From: Streptococcus sp. DD12 | GTDB taxonomy: Bacteria; Bacillota; Bacilli; Lactobacillales; Streptococcaceae | NCBI RefSeq assembly: GCF_001578885.1 | Contig: NZ_KQ969495.1 | Coordinates: 851,123-915,122, forward strand | Direction: 5' to 3' | DNA: 64,000 nucleotides | Part shown: piece by piece, positions 8,132-17,927 of the stretch | How positions within the stretch are numbered: the first letter of the stretch is position 1 | How the letters are laid out: each line of letters starts with the position of its first letter | Notes under the pieces: model-generated | Databases searched by the model: none | Seen by the model: only the letters and a program-made list of their open reading frames with translations | Told to the model about the DNA's origin: nothing | Position numbers and translations under genes: made by a program

Positions 8132-10444
8132 ATGGCAACTGTCAAAACCAACACCGATGTTTTCGAAAAAGCTTGGGAAGGCTTTAAAGGCACTGACTGG
8201 AAGGAAAAAGCTAGTGTTTCTCGCTTTGTTCAGGCCAACTATACCCCATATGACGGCGATGAAAGCTTCCTCGCTGGACCAACTGAACGCTCACTAAAGA
8301 TTAAAAAAATCGTTGACGAAACCAAAGCTGGCTATGAAGCACAAGGACGTTTCCCAATGGACACACGTCCAGCATCTATCGCTGGTATCCCAGCTGGCTA
8401 TATTTCTAAGGAAGACGAACTCATCTATGGTATCCAAAATGATGAACTCTTCAAATTGAACTTCATGCCAAAAGGTGGTATCCGGATGGCAGAAACAGCT
8501 TTGAAAGAACATGGTTATGAACCAGACCCAGCTGTTCATGAAATCTTCACAAAATACGTGACAACTGTTAATGACGGTATCTTCCGTGCTTACACATCAA
8601 ACATCCGTCGTGCCCGTCACGCCCACACCGTAACTGGTTTGCCAGATGCTTACTCTCGTGGCCGTATCATCGGGGTTTATGCCCGTCTTGCCCTTTATGG
8701 TGCCGACTACTTGATGCAAGAAAAAGTGAACGACTGGAACGCTATCAAGGAAATCGACGAAGAAACCATTCGTCTGCGTGAAGAAGTTAACTTGCAATAC
8801 CAAGCCCTTCAAGAAGTGGTTGCCCTTGGTGACCTTTATGGCGTAGATGTGCGTCGTCCAGCCTACGATACCAAAGAAGCTATCCAATGGACTAACATCG
8901 CCTTTATGGCAGTCTGCCGTGTCATCAACGGTGCGGCTACTTCTCTTGGACGTGTGCCAATCGTACTTGACGTTTATGCAGAACGTGACTTGGCTCGTGG
9001 TACTTACACCGAGTCAGAAATTCAAGAATTCGTAGATGACTTCGTTATGAAACTCCGTACAGTGAAATTCGCTCGTACCAAAGCTTATGACGAACTTTAC
9101 TCAGGTGACCCAACCTTCATCACTACTTCAATGGCTGGTATGGGAGCAGACGGTCGTCACCGTGTTACCAAGATGGACTTCCGTTTCTTGAACACTTTGG
9201 ACAACATTGGTAACTCTCCAGAACCAAACTTGACCGTTCTTTGGACAGACAAATTACCATATGCCTTCCGTCGCTACTGTATGTCTATGTCACACAAACA
9301 CTCTTCTATCCAATACGAAGGGGTAACAACCATGGCCAAAGATGGCTACGGTGAAATGAGCTGTATCTCATGCTGTGTGTCTCCACTTGACCCAGAAAAC
9401 GAAGAACAACGTCACAACATCCAATACTTTGGCGCACGTGTTAACGTCTTGAAAGCTCTCTTGACTGGTCTTAACGGTGGTTACGACGATGTGCATAAAG
9501 ACTACAAGGTCTTTGACATCGACCCAATCCGTGACGAAGTCCTTGACTTTGACACTGTTAAAGCTAACTTTGAAAAATCTCTTGACTGGTTGACTGACAC
9601 TTACGTAGATGCCCTTAACATCATCCACTACATGACAGACAAGTACAACTACGAAGCTGTTCAAATGGCCTTCTTGCCAACCAAACAACGGGCCAACATG
9701 GGATTTGGTATCTGTGGTTTTGCCAACACAGTTGATACCTTGTCAGCTATCAAATACGCTACAGTTAAACCTATCCGTGACGAAGATGGCTACATCTACG
9801 ACTATGAAACCATCGGTGACTACCCACGTTGGGGTGAAGATGACCCTCGTTCTAACGAATTGGCAGAATGGTTGATTGAAGCTTACACCACTCGTCTACG
9901 TAGCCACAAACTCTACAAAGACGCTGAAGCAACCGTTTCACTGCTTACCATCACTTCTAACGTGGCTTACTCTAAACAAACTGGTAACTCTCCAGTCCAC
10001 AAAGGGGTCTACCTCAACGAAGATGGTTCTGTGAACTTGTCTAAATTGGAATTCTTCTCACCAGGTGCCAACCCATCTAACAAAGCCAAAGGTGGCTGGT
10101 TGCAAAACTTGAACTCATTGGCAAGCCTTGACTTTGGTTATGCTGCTGATGGTATCTCATTGACTACTCAAGTTTCACCACGTGCCCTTGGTAAAACGCG
10201 TGACGAACAAGTTGATAACTTGGTAACAATCCTAGATGGTTACTTTGAAAACGGTGGTCAACACGTTAACTTGAACGTTATGGACTTGAACGACGTTTAC
10301 GAAAAAATCATGGCAGGTGAAGACGTTATCGTTCGTATCTCTGGATACTGTGTCAACACCAAATACCTCACTCCAGAACAAAAAACTGAATTGACCCAAC
10401 GTGTCTTCCACGAAGTGCTTTCAATGGATGATGCCTTGAGCTAA
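8132..10444 (+). CDS. pflB: formate C-acetyltransferase (pyruvate formate-lyase)
   Basis: Glycyl-radical enzyme converting pyruvate and CoA to acetyl-CoA and formate in anaerobic mixed-acid fermentation. The 770-residue protein has the adjacent catalytic cysteines at 414-415 (SCISCCVSP) and the radical glycine at 738 (RISGYCVN). I use the ATG at 8132 with AAGGAG 6-11 bp upstream rather than an in-frame ATG 108 bp earlier, which lies upstream of the promoter -35. Codon use is strongly biased, as expected of a highly expressed gene. The activating enzyme PflA is not in this window. Confidence 0.97.
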   Translation: MATVKTNTDVFEKAWEGFKGTDWKEKASVSRFVQANYTPYDGDESFLAGPTERSLKIKKIVDETKAGYEAQGRFPMDTRPASIAGIPAGYISKEDELIYGIQNDELFKLNFMPKGGIRMAETALKEHGYEPDPAVHEIFTKYVTTVNDGIFRAYTSNIRRARHAHTVTGLPDAYSRGRIIGVYARLALYGADYLMQEKVNDWNAIKEIDEETIRLREEVNLQYQALQEVVALGDLYGVDVRRPAYDTKEAIQWTNIAFMAVCRVINGAATSLGRVPIVLDVYAERDLARGTYTESEIQEFVDDFVMKLRTVKFARTKAYDELYSGDPTFITTSMAGMGADGRHRVTKMDFRFLNTLDNIGNSPEPNLTVLWTDKLPYAFRRYCMSMSHKHSSIQYEGVTTMAKDGYGEMSCISCCVSPLDPENEEQRHNIQYFGARVNVLKALLTGLNGGYDDVHKDYKVFDIDPIRDEVLDFDTVKANFEKSLDWLTDTYVDALNIIHYMTDKYNYEAVQMAFLPTKQRANMGFGICGFANTVDTLSAIKYATVKPIRDEDGYIYDYETIGDYPRWGEDDPRSNELAEWLIEAYTTRLRSHKLYKDAEATVSLLTITSNVAYSKQTGNSPVHKGVYLNEDGSVNLSKLEFFSPGANPSNKAKGGWLQNLNSLASLDFGYAADGISLTTQVSPRALGKTRDEQVDNLVTILDGYFENGGQHVNLNVMDLNDVYEKIMAGEDVIVRISGYCVNTKYLTPEQKTELTQRVFHEVLSMDDALS

Positions 10445-10457
10445 GACAGATAAACCG

Positions 10458-10485
10458 AAAACCGGCCCAGGAGGCTGGTTTTTTC
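10458..10485 (+). terminator. pflB terminator
   Basis: AAAACCGGCC pairs with GGCTGGTTTT over a 5-nt loop, followed by T residues, 14 bp after the stop. Confidence 0.8.
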
Positions 10486-10504
10486 TTACCAAAATGCCGA
10501 TACT

Positions 10505-10536
10505 AAAAAAGGTTGGACAAGAATGTCCAGCCTTTT
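10505..10536 (-). terminator. terminator of the serine hydrolase unit
   Basis: GGTTGGAC/GTCCAGCC stem flanked by six A and five T residues; adjacent to the stop codon at 10539 and able to work in both directions. Confidence 0.75.
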
Positions 10537-10538
10537 TG

Positions 10539-11486
10539 CTAGGATGTTTTTTTCAAATTATGCCAGATGAGGTGGATAAGGCTGTCTCTGTCTTTAATCC
10601 ACTGCGCCCGTTCATCTTTCCAATAGGTCCGGTTGCTGAGAAAAATAACGGCCTGTTGGCTGTGACGATTGGCCATGACAAAGGTTCCCGTATAGCCCGT
10701 ATGCAAAATCCAGTCACCTGCCAAATCCCAGGCTAAGGATCTCTCCTTGCTGTCCTGGCTATAGTTTTGCCAGAGGGGTTTGGTCCAGTCTTCTGTCAGG
10801 AGGTGCTGGCAATAGTTTTCCAGATCTTTTAGCCCTGAAAAAAGACCTGCTGAAGCCGTATGCTTCCCCAAGACTTTTGCTTTAGGGTCGTGAACGATTC
10901 CCGCGCGACTGCCTGCTTGGGTCACCACAGCTTCAGCGACAGGGCCATAGCCTGTCTCTGTCATCTGCCAAGGGGCAAAAACCCTTTGGTCAAACAAGCG
11001 GTCTAAGGGCTCTTGGTAGATTTCTTCTAACAAAAAGCCAAGCAGTAAAAAGTTCACATCAGTATAGCGAAAGTGCTTATCCTCTGTCACCGTGAGAGTT
11101 TCGATGGCTTGCTTGAGTTCCGTCGCATCCAACTGATCCCGATTGGGAATAAAAGGGTCTATGCCCGAGGTATGGGTCAGAAGTTGCCGGATGGTCACCG
11201 TGCTGTCTTGCCATTTGGGATAGAGGGCATGCAAGGGTTGGTCGAGGCCAAACCGCCCCTCCTGTAAGGCTTGCAAAGCAAGAGTCCCAGTCCCAATTAC
11301 CTTGGTAACACTAGCAAGGTCATAGGTTAAGCCGGCCACCACAGGCTGCTTCTCATCTTGATAGCCTAAATAACGTTCTAGCCACTTCCCCTTGTCATAG
11401 ATGGCCAGACTGGCTCCAGGATAGGTCTTTTCGCTGATTTGTTGACTGATTTTGTCTAGTATTTGTCTGGGTATTTGCTCAACCAT
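10539..11486 (-). CDS. beta-lactamase-fold serine hydrolase (class C/PBP-like)
   Basis: Member of the serine beta-lactamase-related family; probably an esterase or D-amino-acid peptidase rather than a resistance enzyme. The 315 residues show SVTK (SxxK, near residue 58), YTDVN where the YxN motif is expected (near 145), and HTGYTGT near residue 265 as the KTG-equivalent. No signal peptide is evident, so a cytoplasmic or non-classically located role is likely. The start overlaps the 3' end of the upstream VOC gene by 31 bp, implying translational coupling; its ribosome site there is weak. Confidence 0.85.
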   Translation of the reverse strand: MVEQIPRQILDKISQQISEKTYPGASLAIYDKGKWLERYLGYQDEKQPVVAGLTYDLASVTKVIGTGTLALQALQEGRFGLDQPLHALYPKWQDSTVTIRQLLTHTSGIDPFIPNRDQLDATELKQAIETLTVTEDKHFRYTDVNFLLLGFLLEEIYQEPLDRLFDQRVFAPWQMTETGYGPVAEAVVTQAGSRAGIVHDPKAKVLGKHTASAGLFSGLKDLENYCQHLLTEDWTKPLWQNYSQDSKERSLAWDLAGDWILHTGYTGTFVMANRHSQQAVIFLSNRTYWKDERAQWIKDRDSLIHLIWHNLKKTS

Positions 11487-12211
11487 ATCTCAATCCCGCT
11501 AGGATCCTTCAACATAAGGAAATTCGCTTTTTTATCCAAGTAGACCTCGTTACTAATTGATTTTGCTGCCAAATAGAGGCCAGCTAAGTCCATTACTTGA
11601 GGAACAGAAAAAGACAAGACAGCCAAATCACGAGTTTCATCATTCGCTACTAAGAGATCTTGTCCCTCTTGCTGGTGAAACTGAAGCTTCAGAGGCGCCA
11701 AGAGACCAAAGAGTTTTTGATAAAATTGCTCAGAGCGCTCTACTTGAGGGCTGTTGATGTCCACACCGCTAAAGGCTACCGTCTCTAATCCTTTAAAATC
11801 AGCCTGTAGCGCAGTGTCCTCCTCCAAGTGAGAAAGAGGACTCAGACTCTCTATTTCCGACTCAGAATGAAGCAAGAAAGTATCCCCTTGTGGCGAAATC
11901 ACCTTAAAGGCGTAACCTGCCTGACCCTTGTATAGGTCAACAGCCGTCTCCTGCCTTAACAGCAGTTGCAGCAAGTCGTCTTGTGCTGTCCGAATACTGG
12001 TCAAGGCATGTTTTTTAGGGCCTATGACATCCCGGTTATCAAGGTAGTCTGGGGATTCTTCGATAACTAAATAAGGAGCTGTCCCCTCTTGACCTGCCAT
12101 GACCGCTATGGCATTTTCTTCTCGTAACAGACGTAAACCTAGTGCTTTTTGGCAAAAGGCAATCGTGGCATCCCGATCGGCAACCTTGTAGTAAATAGCA
12201 TGTGTCTTCAT
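11456..12211 (-). CDS. VOC (glyoxalase/dioxygenase) family protein
   Basis: Metal-dependent enzyme family that includes glyoxalase I and extradiol dioxygenases; the substrate is unknown. The 251 residues contain two VOC modules (about 1-115 and 125-250), similar in layout to the CatE-type catechol-2,3-dioxygenase relatives found in Firmicutes. The ATG at 12211 has AGGAG 7-8 bp upstream; the GTG one codon earlier is less likely. Translation is coupled to the serine hydrolase downstream. A good sigma-A promoter with a cre-like inverted repeat in its spacer precedes it. Confidence 0.8.
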   Translation of the reverse strand: MKTHAIYYKVADRDATIAFCQKALGLRLLREENAIAVMAGQEGTAPYLVIEESPDYLDNRDVIGPKKHALTSIRTAQDDLLQLLLRQETAVDLYKGQAGYAFKVISPQGDTFLLHSESEIESLSPLSHLEEDTALQADFKGLETVAFSGVDINSPQVERSEQFYQKLFGLLAPLKLQFHQQEGQDLLVANDETRDLAVLSFSVPQVMDLAGLYLAAKSISNEVYLDKKANFLMLKDPSGIEIWLSKYPDKY

Positions 12212-12243
12212 CACTTTCTCCTTTTCGTGAACAACTTGGTTTT

Positions 12244-12272
12244 AGTGTATCGTAAAGCGCTAGCTTTGACAA
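12244..12272 (-). promoter_or_regulatory. promoter of the VOC/serine hydrolase unit
   Basis: Leftward -35 TTGTCA (12272-12267), 17-bp spacer, -10 TACACT (12249-12244). The spacer holds an imperfect inverted repeat AAAGC-N4-GCTTT that weakly resembles a cre site. Confidence 0.55.
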
Positions 12273-12325
12273 GTTATTATGTGCTCGCCTCCTAAAAAGT
12301 CTGACTTTTCAGGCCTTTCTACTTA

Positions 12326-12334
12326 TGGTAGAAT
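12326..12334 (+). promoter_or_regulatory. extended -10 promoter giving leaderless TSUP mRNA
   Basis: TG-g-TAGAAT ends 7 bp before the ATG at 12342, so transcription should start at or next to the initiation codon. No Shine-Dalgarno sequence is present. Confidence 0.5.
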
Positions 12335-12341
12335 AAGTAAC

Positions 12342-13220
12342 ATGGAAACATTTATTTTACATGGCATCCAGGTCATCCTGCTCCTTGGCATGGCAGGCTT
12401 ACTGCTTTTGATGACTTGGCATCTCTATCGCCATCGGATTAACCCTTTTAAACGCTTTGCCACTGGTTTTTGGATTGGTCTCATCACAGACCTTTTAGAC
12501 ACCATGGGAATCGGTTCTTTTGCGACGACGACAACCTTCTATAAGATGACCCATCTGGTAGATGACGACCGCAAGATTCCAGGGACTATGAACGCTATTC
12601 ACGCTATCCCTGTCCTCTTACAGGCCTTTTGTTTTATCACGGTGGTTAAGGTCGAAGCCTCTACCTTGATTCCCATGGCTATTGCTTCTTTTATCGGAGC
12701 TTTGGTTGGTCCTCTTTTGACCAAAAACTGGAATACCTCTACCATTCAGAGAATTTTGGGAAGCTTGCTTATTTTAGCGGCTATTTTCATCGTCTATCGC
12801 CTAATTTTCAACCCCGGTAGTGACAATTCCACTGCCATCCATGGCTTATCTGGGATTTGGTTAGTGATTGGTATCCTATATAATTTCATTATTGGCATAC
12901 TCATGACACTTGGTCTAGGCAATTACGCGCCTGAACTGATCTTTTTCTCACTTATGGGATTAAGTCCTGCCATTGCCATGCCTGTCATGATGCTGGATGC
13001 GGCAATGATTATGACAGCTTCTGCAACCCAGTTTATCAGAGAAAAACGTGTGGCCTGGGAAGGCTCTGCGGGTATGATTCTCGGTGGCATCATTGGGGTT
13101 TTGATTGCGGTCCGCTTTCTCACTAGTTTAAATCTCAATGTCCTCAAACAATTTGTCGTATTAATTGTACTCTTTACAGGTGGGATGATGATTCGTGCCT
13201 CCTTTAAATCCACAGACTAA
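12342..13220 (+). CDS. TSUP (TauE/SafE) family membrane permease
   Basis: Predicted exporter of a small sulfur- or carbon-containing anion (sulfite/sulfonate class); the true substrate is unknown. The 292-residue protein has about 8 hydrophobic segments in two related halves, with the family motif around DLLDTMGIGSF near residue 50. The only good initiation codon is the ATG at 12342, 7 bp after the -10 box, so translation is probably leaderless. A CPBP protease gene follows after 17 bp and is likely co-transcribed. Confidence 0.8.
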   Translation: METFILHGIQVILLLGMAGLLLLMTWHLYRHRINPFKRFATGFWIGLITDLLDTMGIGSFATTTTFYKMTHLVDDDRKIPGTMNAIHAIPVLLQAFCFITVVKVEASTLIPMAIASFIGALVGPLLTKNWNTSTIQRILGSLLILAAIFIVYRLIFNPGSDNSTAIHGLSGIWLVIGILYNFIIGILMTLGLGNYAPELIFFSLMGLSPAIAMPVMMLDAAMIMTASATQFIREKRVAWEGSAGMILGGIIGVLIAVRFLTSLNLNVLKQFVVLIVLFTGGMMIRASFKSTD

Positions 13221-13237
13221 AGAAACGGAGTCCCCTT

Positions 13238-13915
13238 ATGACACAGATCAAAAAAGTGGCAGGTAAACTGGGAGAAGCCCTTGTCATCTGCTTTGCTGAC
13301 TTAGCTTTGCAATTGCTATTGGGCATTTTCTTAGGCTACAATGCCCAGATGAAAAAAGGTTTTAGCCCTTTTCAATCCTGGTCCTATCTTCTAATCACCT
13401 TAATCGCGATTTTCTTACTCTACCAATTTGCCCTCAAGCGAGGATTTTTGACCGGCTACCGTAAAGACCGCCTCCATAACAAGGCCTACTGGCTCGGATT
13501 TCTCAGTCTCTATGCTTGGGCTATCTTGAGTAGCCTCCTTTTTAGTCTTATCGGCCAACAAAGCACCAACAATCAAATCACTGTCGATAGCCTGGTCAAC
13601 CAATTGCCTCTCTTGGTCACCACAAGTTTTGTGGTCATCTCAGGCCCCTTCTGTGAAGAACTCCTTTGCCGTCAATGGCTCTTTTCGTGCTTGAAAAAGC
13701 GTCCCAAGTTAGCTATCGTTTTGTCTGCTTTACTCTTTGGGGGCATCCACATGGCTTCGGGCTTTGAACCGCTTAGTTACCTGCTCTACACCGGGATGGG
13801 AGCCATTCTTGCCTTTGTCTATTATAAAACCAACTACTCCTTTAAAACCGTTTTGTGGACACATATGAGCTGGAATGCCCTAAGCATTCTAACCCTTGTC
13901 CTCAGCCAATCTTAA
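13238..13915 (+). CDS. CPBP-family intramembrane metalloprotease
   Basis: Abi/CAAX-protease-like membrane enzyme; in Gram-positive bacteria these are often linked to peptide processing or bacteriocin self-immunity, but no bacteriocin gene is seen here. The 225 residues have about 6-7 hydrophobic segments and the family motifs EE-x3-R (CEELLCRQ, near 140), F-x3-H (FGGIH, near 169) and a final H near 211 (WTHMSWN), which are the predicted metal ligands. CGGAG lies upstream of the ATG. It follows the TSUP gene in one operon and ends in a clear terminator. Confidence 0.85.
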   Translation: MTQIKKVAGKLGEALVICFADLALQLLLGIFLGYNAQMKKGFSPFQSWSYLLITLIAIFLLYQFALKRGFLTGYRKDRLHNKAYWLGFLSLYAWAILSSLLFSLIGQQSTNNQITVDSLVNQLPLLVTTSFVVISGPFCEELLCRQWLFSCLKKRPKLAIVLSALLFGGIHMASGFEPLSYLLYTGMGAILAFVYYKTNYSFKTVLWTHMSWNALSILTLVLSQS

Positions 13916-13921
13916 CCCCTG

Positions 13922-13955
13922 ACTAGCAAAGGAGAATTCCTCTGCTAGTTTTTTT
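13922..13955 (+). terminator. terminator of TSUP/CPBP operon
   Basis: ACTAGCA/TGCTAGT outer stem with an inner AGGA/TCCT stem, followed by seven T residues. Confidence 0.8.
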
Positions 13956-14036
13956 AGACCTTAACAGAAGAGGACTGACGCTAGGGACAATGGACTCAGT
14001 AGCTTCTCGCATCAAGAAAAACCTTTCTAAGCAAAA

Positions 14037-14063
14037 GAAAAAGACCCAAGGGGTCTTTTTTGA
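14037..14063 (-). terminator. glpF terminator
   Basis: AAAAAGACCC pairs with GGGTCTTTTT over a 3-nt loop just beyond the glpF stop; symmetric, so it can also stop rightward transcripts. Nothing else is seen in 13956-14071. Confidence 0.8.
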
Positions 14064-14071
14064 TGATTTGA

Positions 14072-14905
14072 TTAGCCAAGCATAGCTTGTTTTAAAAGCA
14101 CCGCACAGATAGCAGCCAAGATTGGTGCTACGACAGGTACCCAAGCATACCACCATTCAGATGAACCTTTGTGCTCACCCAAGATTGACTCAGGCAAGAA
14201 GTGGTGCAAGAGACGGGGACCAAAGTCACGCGCAGGGTTGAGGGCTGGACCAGTTGGGCCACCAAAGCTAGTTACCAGTACCATAACCAAGAAACCAAGG
14301 GCCAAATGCGCTACAGCAAGAGAACCTGCGGCATTGCTTGCTGCAACCACCATGTCTTTTCCGTAAACCGCAACATATTGTGATTGTTGGTTTACAGCAC
14401 TAGCGCCAAAGTAAGCGCTAGTCATCATCACAGCTCCAAAGAAGAGGATGAATGAACCAAAGAACTCGTTAAGGAAACCGTTGACCAATTTCCCTTTGCG
14501 GTCTTTTTCAGCATTATCAGTAGTGGCAAATGAAGCCAAGATAGCTTCTGGATTTTTTGTCTTTTGATAGTAAGGGCGATATACGGCAACAACAACGGCT
14601 TGACCAACGATGGCTCCCAAAAGTTGTGCGGCGATGTAAGGTGCGACTTGCGCCCATGAGAAGGCGCCGCCTACAGCCAAACCGATGGTAAAGGCTGGGT
14701 TGATGTGGTTACCAGAGATGTTTCCAAACATGAGCGCTGGAATCATAACCCCCATACCGTAACCAATAGCGATGGTCAACCAACCGCTGGCATGCCCTTT
14801 GGTTCCTTTCAATTCAACGTTTGCAACTGCACCGTTTCCTAGCATCAGCAAGATAGCTGTTCCCAAGAACTCAGACAGGTATTGTACCCAAGATTCAACT
14901 TGCAT
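14072..14905 (-). CDS. glpF: glycerol/aquaporin facilitator (MIP family)
   Basis: Membrane channel for glycerol and possibly water or other small neutral solutes. The 277 residues have six transmembrane segments, two half-helices with NPA motifs (HINPAFT near residue 66 and LNPARDFGPR near 225). A long insert between helices 3 and 4 contains charged residues, as in lactic-acid-bacterial GlpF paralogues. The ATG is preceded by GGAGG about 12 bp away. The gene is transcribed divergently from pepX, an arrangement known from lactococci and streptococci. Confidence 0.92.
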   Translation of the reverse strand: MQVESWVQYLSEFLGTAILLMLGNGAVANVELKGTKGHASGWLTIAIGYGMGVMIPALMFGNISGNHINPAFTIGLAVGGAFSWAQVAPYIAAQLLGAIVGQAVVVAVYRPYYQKTKNPEAILASFATTDNAEKDRKGKLVNGFLNEFFGSFILFFGAVMMTSAYFGASAVNQQSQYVAVYGKDMVVAASNAAGSLAVAHLALGFLVMVLVTSFGGPTGPALNPARDFGPRLLHHFLPESILGEHKGSSEWWYAWVPVVAPILAAICAVLLKQAMLG

Positions 14906-14947
14906 GGTGTCCTATTTCCTCCAATAAAATAATTTTAGACAAAGACT

Positions 14948-14976
14948 ATTTTAACAGGTATAATGAGGAATGTAAA
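14948..14976 (-). promoter_or_regulatory. glpF promoter
   Basis: Leftward -35 TTTACA (14976-14971), 17-bp spacer, -10 TAAAAT (14953-14948). Confidence 0.65.
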
Positions 14977-15018
14977 CCACTCTTTTATAAAAATTCGAAA
15001 ACCTAGGAGGTCTGGCAA

Positions 15019-17310
15019 ATGCGCTACAATGTTTTTTCCTACATTCCAACCCATTCCCAAAAAGCCAATGAAGAACTGGTAGGCTTGGGCTTTGCGTCCC
15101 AAGAAGGGCTGACTGAGAAATCTCTCTTTTTCGCCTATCTAAATCACATCCTCCAACTCGATGGCAAGGACCAGGCTTTGGGCTTTGGCGACTGGCTAGC
15201 CACTGACTGTCAAGACGCCTGGGACTTCTTTCAGAGCGACGCTCCTTTGACAGATGAGGTCTTTACAACGATTGCTTTGCAACTCCTCGGATTCGTCCCT
15301 GGCCTGGACTACAAAGACCTCAAGCAATTCCGAGAAAAAATGGCTTTTCCTATTGATTTTGCTAGTGAAGGGCTTGTGCTGGCCTTCTATCATTTGCTTA
15401 ATAGCCGAACAGTGCGTGGCAATCTTTTAGTAGATGAGTTGGTGGCAAATGGCCTTATTCCCCTTAGCAACCAGCCTGTCTTTTTCAATGACAAACTCCT
15501 CGCCAGCTACGATACCAAGGACTTGGTTAGAGAAATGGTCTATGTTCAGACACCTGTAAGGAGTGAAGGCAGTGACCAAGCCGAGCGTGTGAAAGTTCTG
15601 GTCATTCGGCCAAGACAAGCTAGCCAACTGCCAACGGTGATGACTGCTAGCCCCTATCACATGGGAACCAACGACAAGGCTAGCGATGACTGCCTGCACA
15701 AGATGGCGGGTAGCTTAACCGTTAAAAAGGCCGGTCTTATTCAGACAAACTTGCCTGACTGGCCAGTTCAAGAGAGCCCCCAAGTCACTGTCAGCAAGGC
15801 CAAGCCAGCCACAGAGCACTTCTACGACACGGACACTTACACCCTCAATGATTATTTTCTGGCCCGAGGCATGGCCAACCTCTACGTCTCTGGCATTGGA
15901 ACGGCTGGCTCACAAGGCTTCATGACCACCGGGGATGCCAAACAAGTGGCTTCATTTAAGGCAGTCATTGATTGGCTCAATGGGCGTGCTACCGCCTATA
16001 GCCAGAAAATCGGAGGACACCCTGTTTTGGCAGACTGGGCCAATGGTCGGGTTGTGACCACTGGAAAATCCTACCTAGGGACCTTATCAACCGCTCTGGC
16101 AACAACCGGTGTCAAAGGCCTAGAGGCTATCATCGCAGAGTCAGCTATCTCCTCTTGGTATGATTACTACCGGGAAAATGGTCTGGTGAAGAGTCCCGGG
16201 GGCTACCCTGGCGAAGACCTAGACACCTTGACTGCTCTCACCTATTCCCGCAGTCTGGTTGCCGGAGACTTCCTCAAGCAAAAAACAAACTATGAAAAAC
16301 TTCTCAAAGACCAACAGGCTCAGCTAGACCGTCAAACAGGCGACTACAGCCAATTTTGGGCTGACCGTAACTACCGGCCTTTTGCCAAAAATGTGTCCTG
16401 CTTGGCCATTTATACCCACGGTCTCCAAGATTGGAACGTGGCTCCCAAACAAGTCTACGACATTTTTAATGCCTTACCAGATGGCCTTGAAAAGCATGCC
16501 TTCTTGCACCATGGGGAACACGTCTATCTCAATAACTGGCAGTCTATTGACTTCAAGGAAACCATGAATGCCCTCTTGGCACAACGCTTAGTTAATGGTA
16601 AAAAAAGCGCATTGGCCCTAGCTCCTGTCCTTTGGCAGGATAATCAAGCAGAGCAAAGCTGGCAAAGCCTTGACCAATTTGGTGGACAAGAGACCTACGA
16701 CCTAACTTTAGGGGCAGGTCAAGTAACCATTGCCAATGCCTATCCACAGGAGGCCTTTAAGCGCTATGATGGACAGTTCCGTGAGTTCAAGTCAGACCTC
16801 TTTAGCGGAAAAATCACCGAGCAAGCTGTCACCCTACCGTTAACCATTGAAAAAGACCTCCTCTTAAACGGAAAGGCGCAACTGAAACTTCGTCTATCTA
16901 GCGACCAAGCCATCGGTCTCTTATCCGTCCAACTGCTCCATGTCGGCAAACAAAAGCGCTTTGGCGACATCCCTACAAACGTCCAACTCAATGCTATCGA
17001 CAACGGCCGGCATTTCAAAAAAGAGGCTCTAAAAGAGTTGCCATTTAAACCCACTAATGAGCGCGTGATGACCAAAGGCCACCTCAATCTTCAAAATCGT
17101 GAAGGCTTGTTAAGCATCCAAGACATCATCCCTCAAAAAGAGATGACCATCAACTTGGAGTTGGAACCTACCATCTACCGCTTAAAAGCAGGAGACCAAC
17201 TCGCTCTCATTCTCTATACCACAGATTTCGAACACACGGTCAGGGATAACCAAAACTATCACTTGACCCTCGACCTGGATCAAGCCACACTCCATCTTCC
17301 TATTACCTAA
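15019..17310 (+). CDS. pepX: Xaa-Pro dipeptidyl-peptidase
   Basis: Cytoplasmic serine peptidase (family S15) releasing X-Pro dipeptides from the N terminus of proline-rich peptides, important for casein or host-protein use. The 763-residue length is typical. The catalytic triad is visible as Ser351 (GKSYLG), Asp471 (LQDWN) and His501 (GEHVY), each three residues later than in the lactococcal enzyme. An N-terminal helical domain, the alpha/beta-hydrolase core and a C-terminal jelly-roll domain are all present. AGGAGG lies 8 bp before the ATG. Divergent from glpF. Confidence 0.96.
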   Translation: MRYNVFSYIPTHSQKANEELVGLGFASQEGLTEKSLFFAYLNHILQLDGKDQALGFGDWLATDCQDAWDFFQSDAPLTDEVFTTIALQLLGFVPGLDYKDLKQFREKMAFPIDFASEGLVLAFYHLLNSRTVRGNLLVDELVANGLIPLSNQPVFFNDKLLASYDTKDLVREMVYVQTPVRSEGSDQAERVKVLVIRPRQASQLPTVMTASPYHMGTNDKASDDCLHKMAGSLTVKKAGLIQTNLPDWPVQESPQVTVSKAKPATEHFYDTDTYTLNDYFLARGMANLYVSGIGTAGSQGFMTTGDAKQVASFKAVIDWLNGRATAYSQKIGGHPVLADWANGRVVTTGKSYLGTLSTALATTGVKGLEAIIAESAISSWYDYYRENGLVKSPGGYPGEDLDTLTALTYSRSLVAGDFLKQKTNYEKLLKDQQAQLDRQTGDYSQFWADRNYRPFAKNVSCLAIYTHGLQDWNVAPKQVYDIFNALPDGLEKHAFLHHGEHVYLNNWQSIDFKETMNALLAQRLVNGKKSALALAPVLWQDNQAEQSWQSLDQFGGQETYDLTLGAGQVTIANAYPQEAFKRYDGQFREFKSDLFSGKITEQAVTLPLTIEKDLLLNGKAQLKLRLSSDQAIGLLSVQLLHVGKQKRFGDIPTNVQLNAIDNGRHFKKEALKELPFKPTNERVMTKGHLNLQNREGLLSIQDIIPQKEMTINLELEPTIYRLKAGDQLALILYTTDFEHTVRDNQNYHLTLDLDQATLHLPIT

Positions 17311-17318
17311 AACATACT

Positions 17319-17358
17319 AAAAAGCCTGCCCTCGCCTTAAGAGGAACAGGCTTTTTAA
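17319..17358. terminator. bidirectional terminator between pepX and the ybaB-type gene
   Basis: AAAAAGCCTG pairs with CAGGCTTTTT around an 18-nt loop between two converging genes. Confidence 0.8.
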
Positions 17359-17366
17359 TTTGTCAC

Positions 17367-17666
17367 TTAGAAGGGCAATTTCCCTGCAAAGGCCCCCAAA
17401 GTCTTTTGGGTTGCTTCATCAATCTGTGCTATCGCATCATTGATGGCTTGAGTGGTCATATCTTGTAAGGTTTCGATATCTTCTGGGTCTACGACAGCCT
17501 CGGCATAGCTAATGTCGACCAGCTTTTTATCACCTGTAAAGGTTACCACTACCAAGTCTTGGGCAGATTTTCCCACAAAACGACTGGCACTGAGTTCAGC
17601 TTGCTTTTGCTCCATTTGTTTTTGCAATTTTTGGGCCTGCTTCATCATGTTTTGCATATTCATCAT
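17367..17666 (-). CDS. YbaB/EbfC-family nucleoid-associated protein
   Basis: Small DNA-binding protein that coats the nucleoid. The 99-residue product begins [20 protein letters not shown], a Met-, Gln- and Lys-rich coiled N-terminal helix, followed by the family core around [21 protein letters not shown] and ends in AGKLPF. Upstream in-frame codons would add 17 residues foreign to the family, so I start at 17666; the best ribosome site (AAAGGA) is 14 bp away, a little far. Single-gene unit in this window. Confidence 0.88.
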   Translation of the reverse strand: MMNMQNMMKQAQKLQKQMEQKQAELSASRFVGKSAQDLVVVTFTGDKKLVDISYAEAVVDPEDIETLQDMTTQAINDAIAQIDEATQKTLGAFAGKLPF

Positions 17667-17927
17667 AAGATTATTAAAGTTCCTTTCTGAGTTAGGGCTT
17701 CCCCTAAATTTTCTCAATGCCTTATTTTACCTTATTTTCAACTATTCGCAAAGCAAAACCAGTTTTGCCAAGACTCCTAGCAAAACCAATGGTGAAAATT
17801 CTTTTTAAGGTTTTTACGTATTTAAGCTTATTTTATAAAAGGCTTGTTATGATAGTCCCATCGTTAAAGGAGTTTTTCTTCTATCCGCTCCATGTATATG
17901 ACATATTTTTAGAAATGAGGCTTTTTA

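Noticed and set aside
10539..11486. Antibiotic-resistance beta-lactamase
   Set aside because: Only the general serine-hydrolase motifs are present, there is no signal peptide, and it is co-transcribed with a VOC enzyme.
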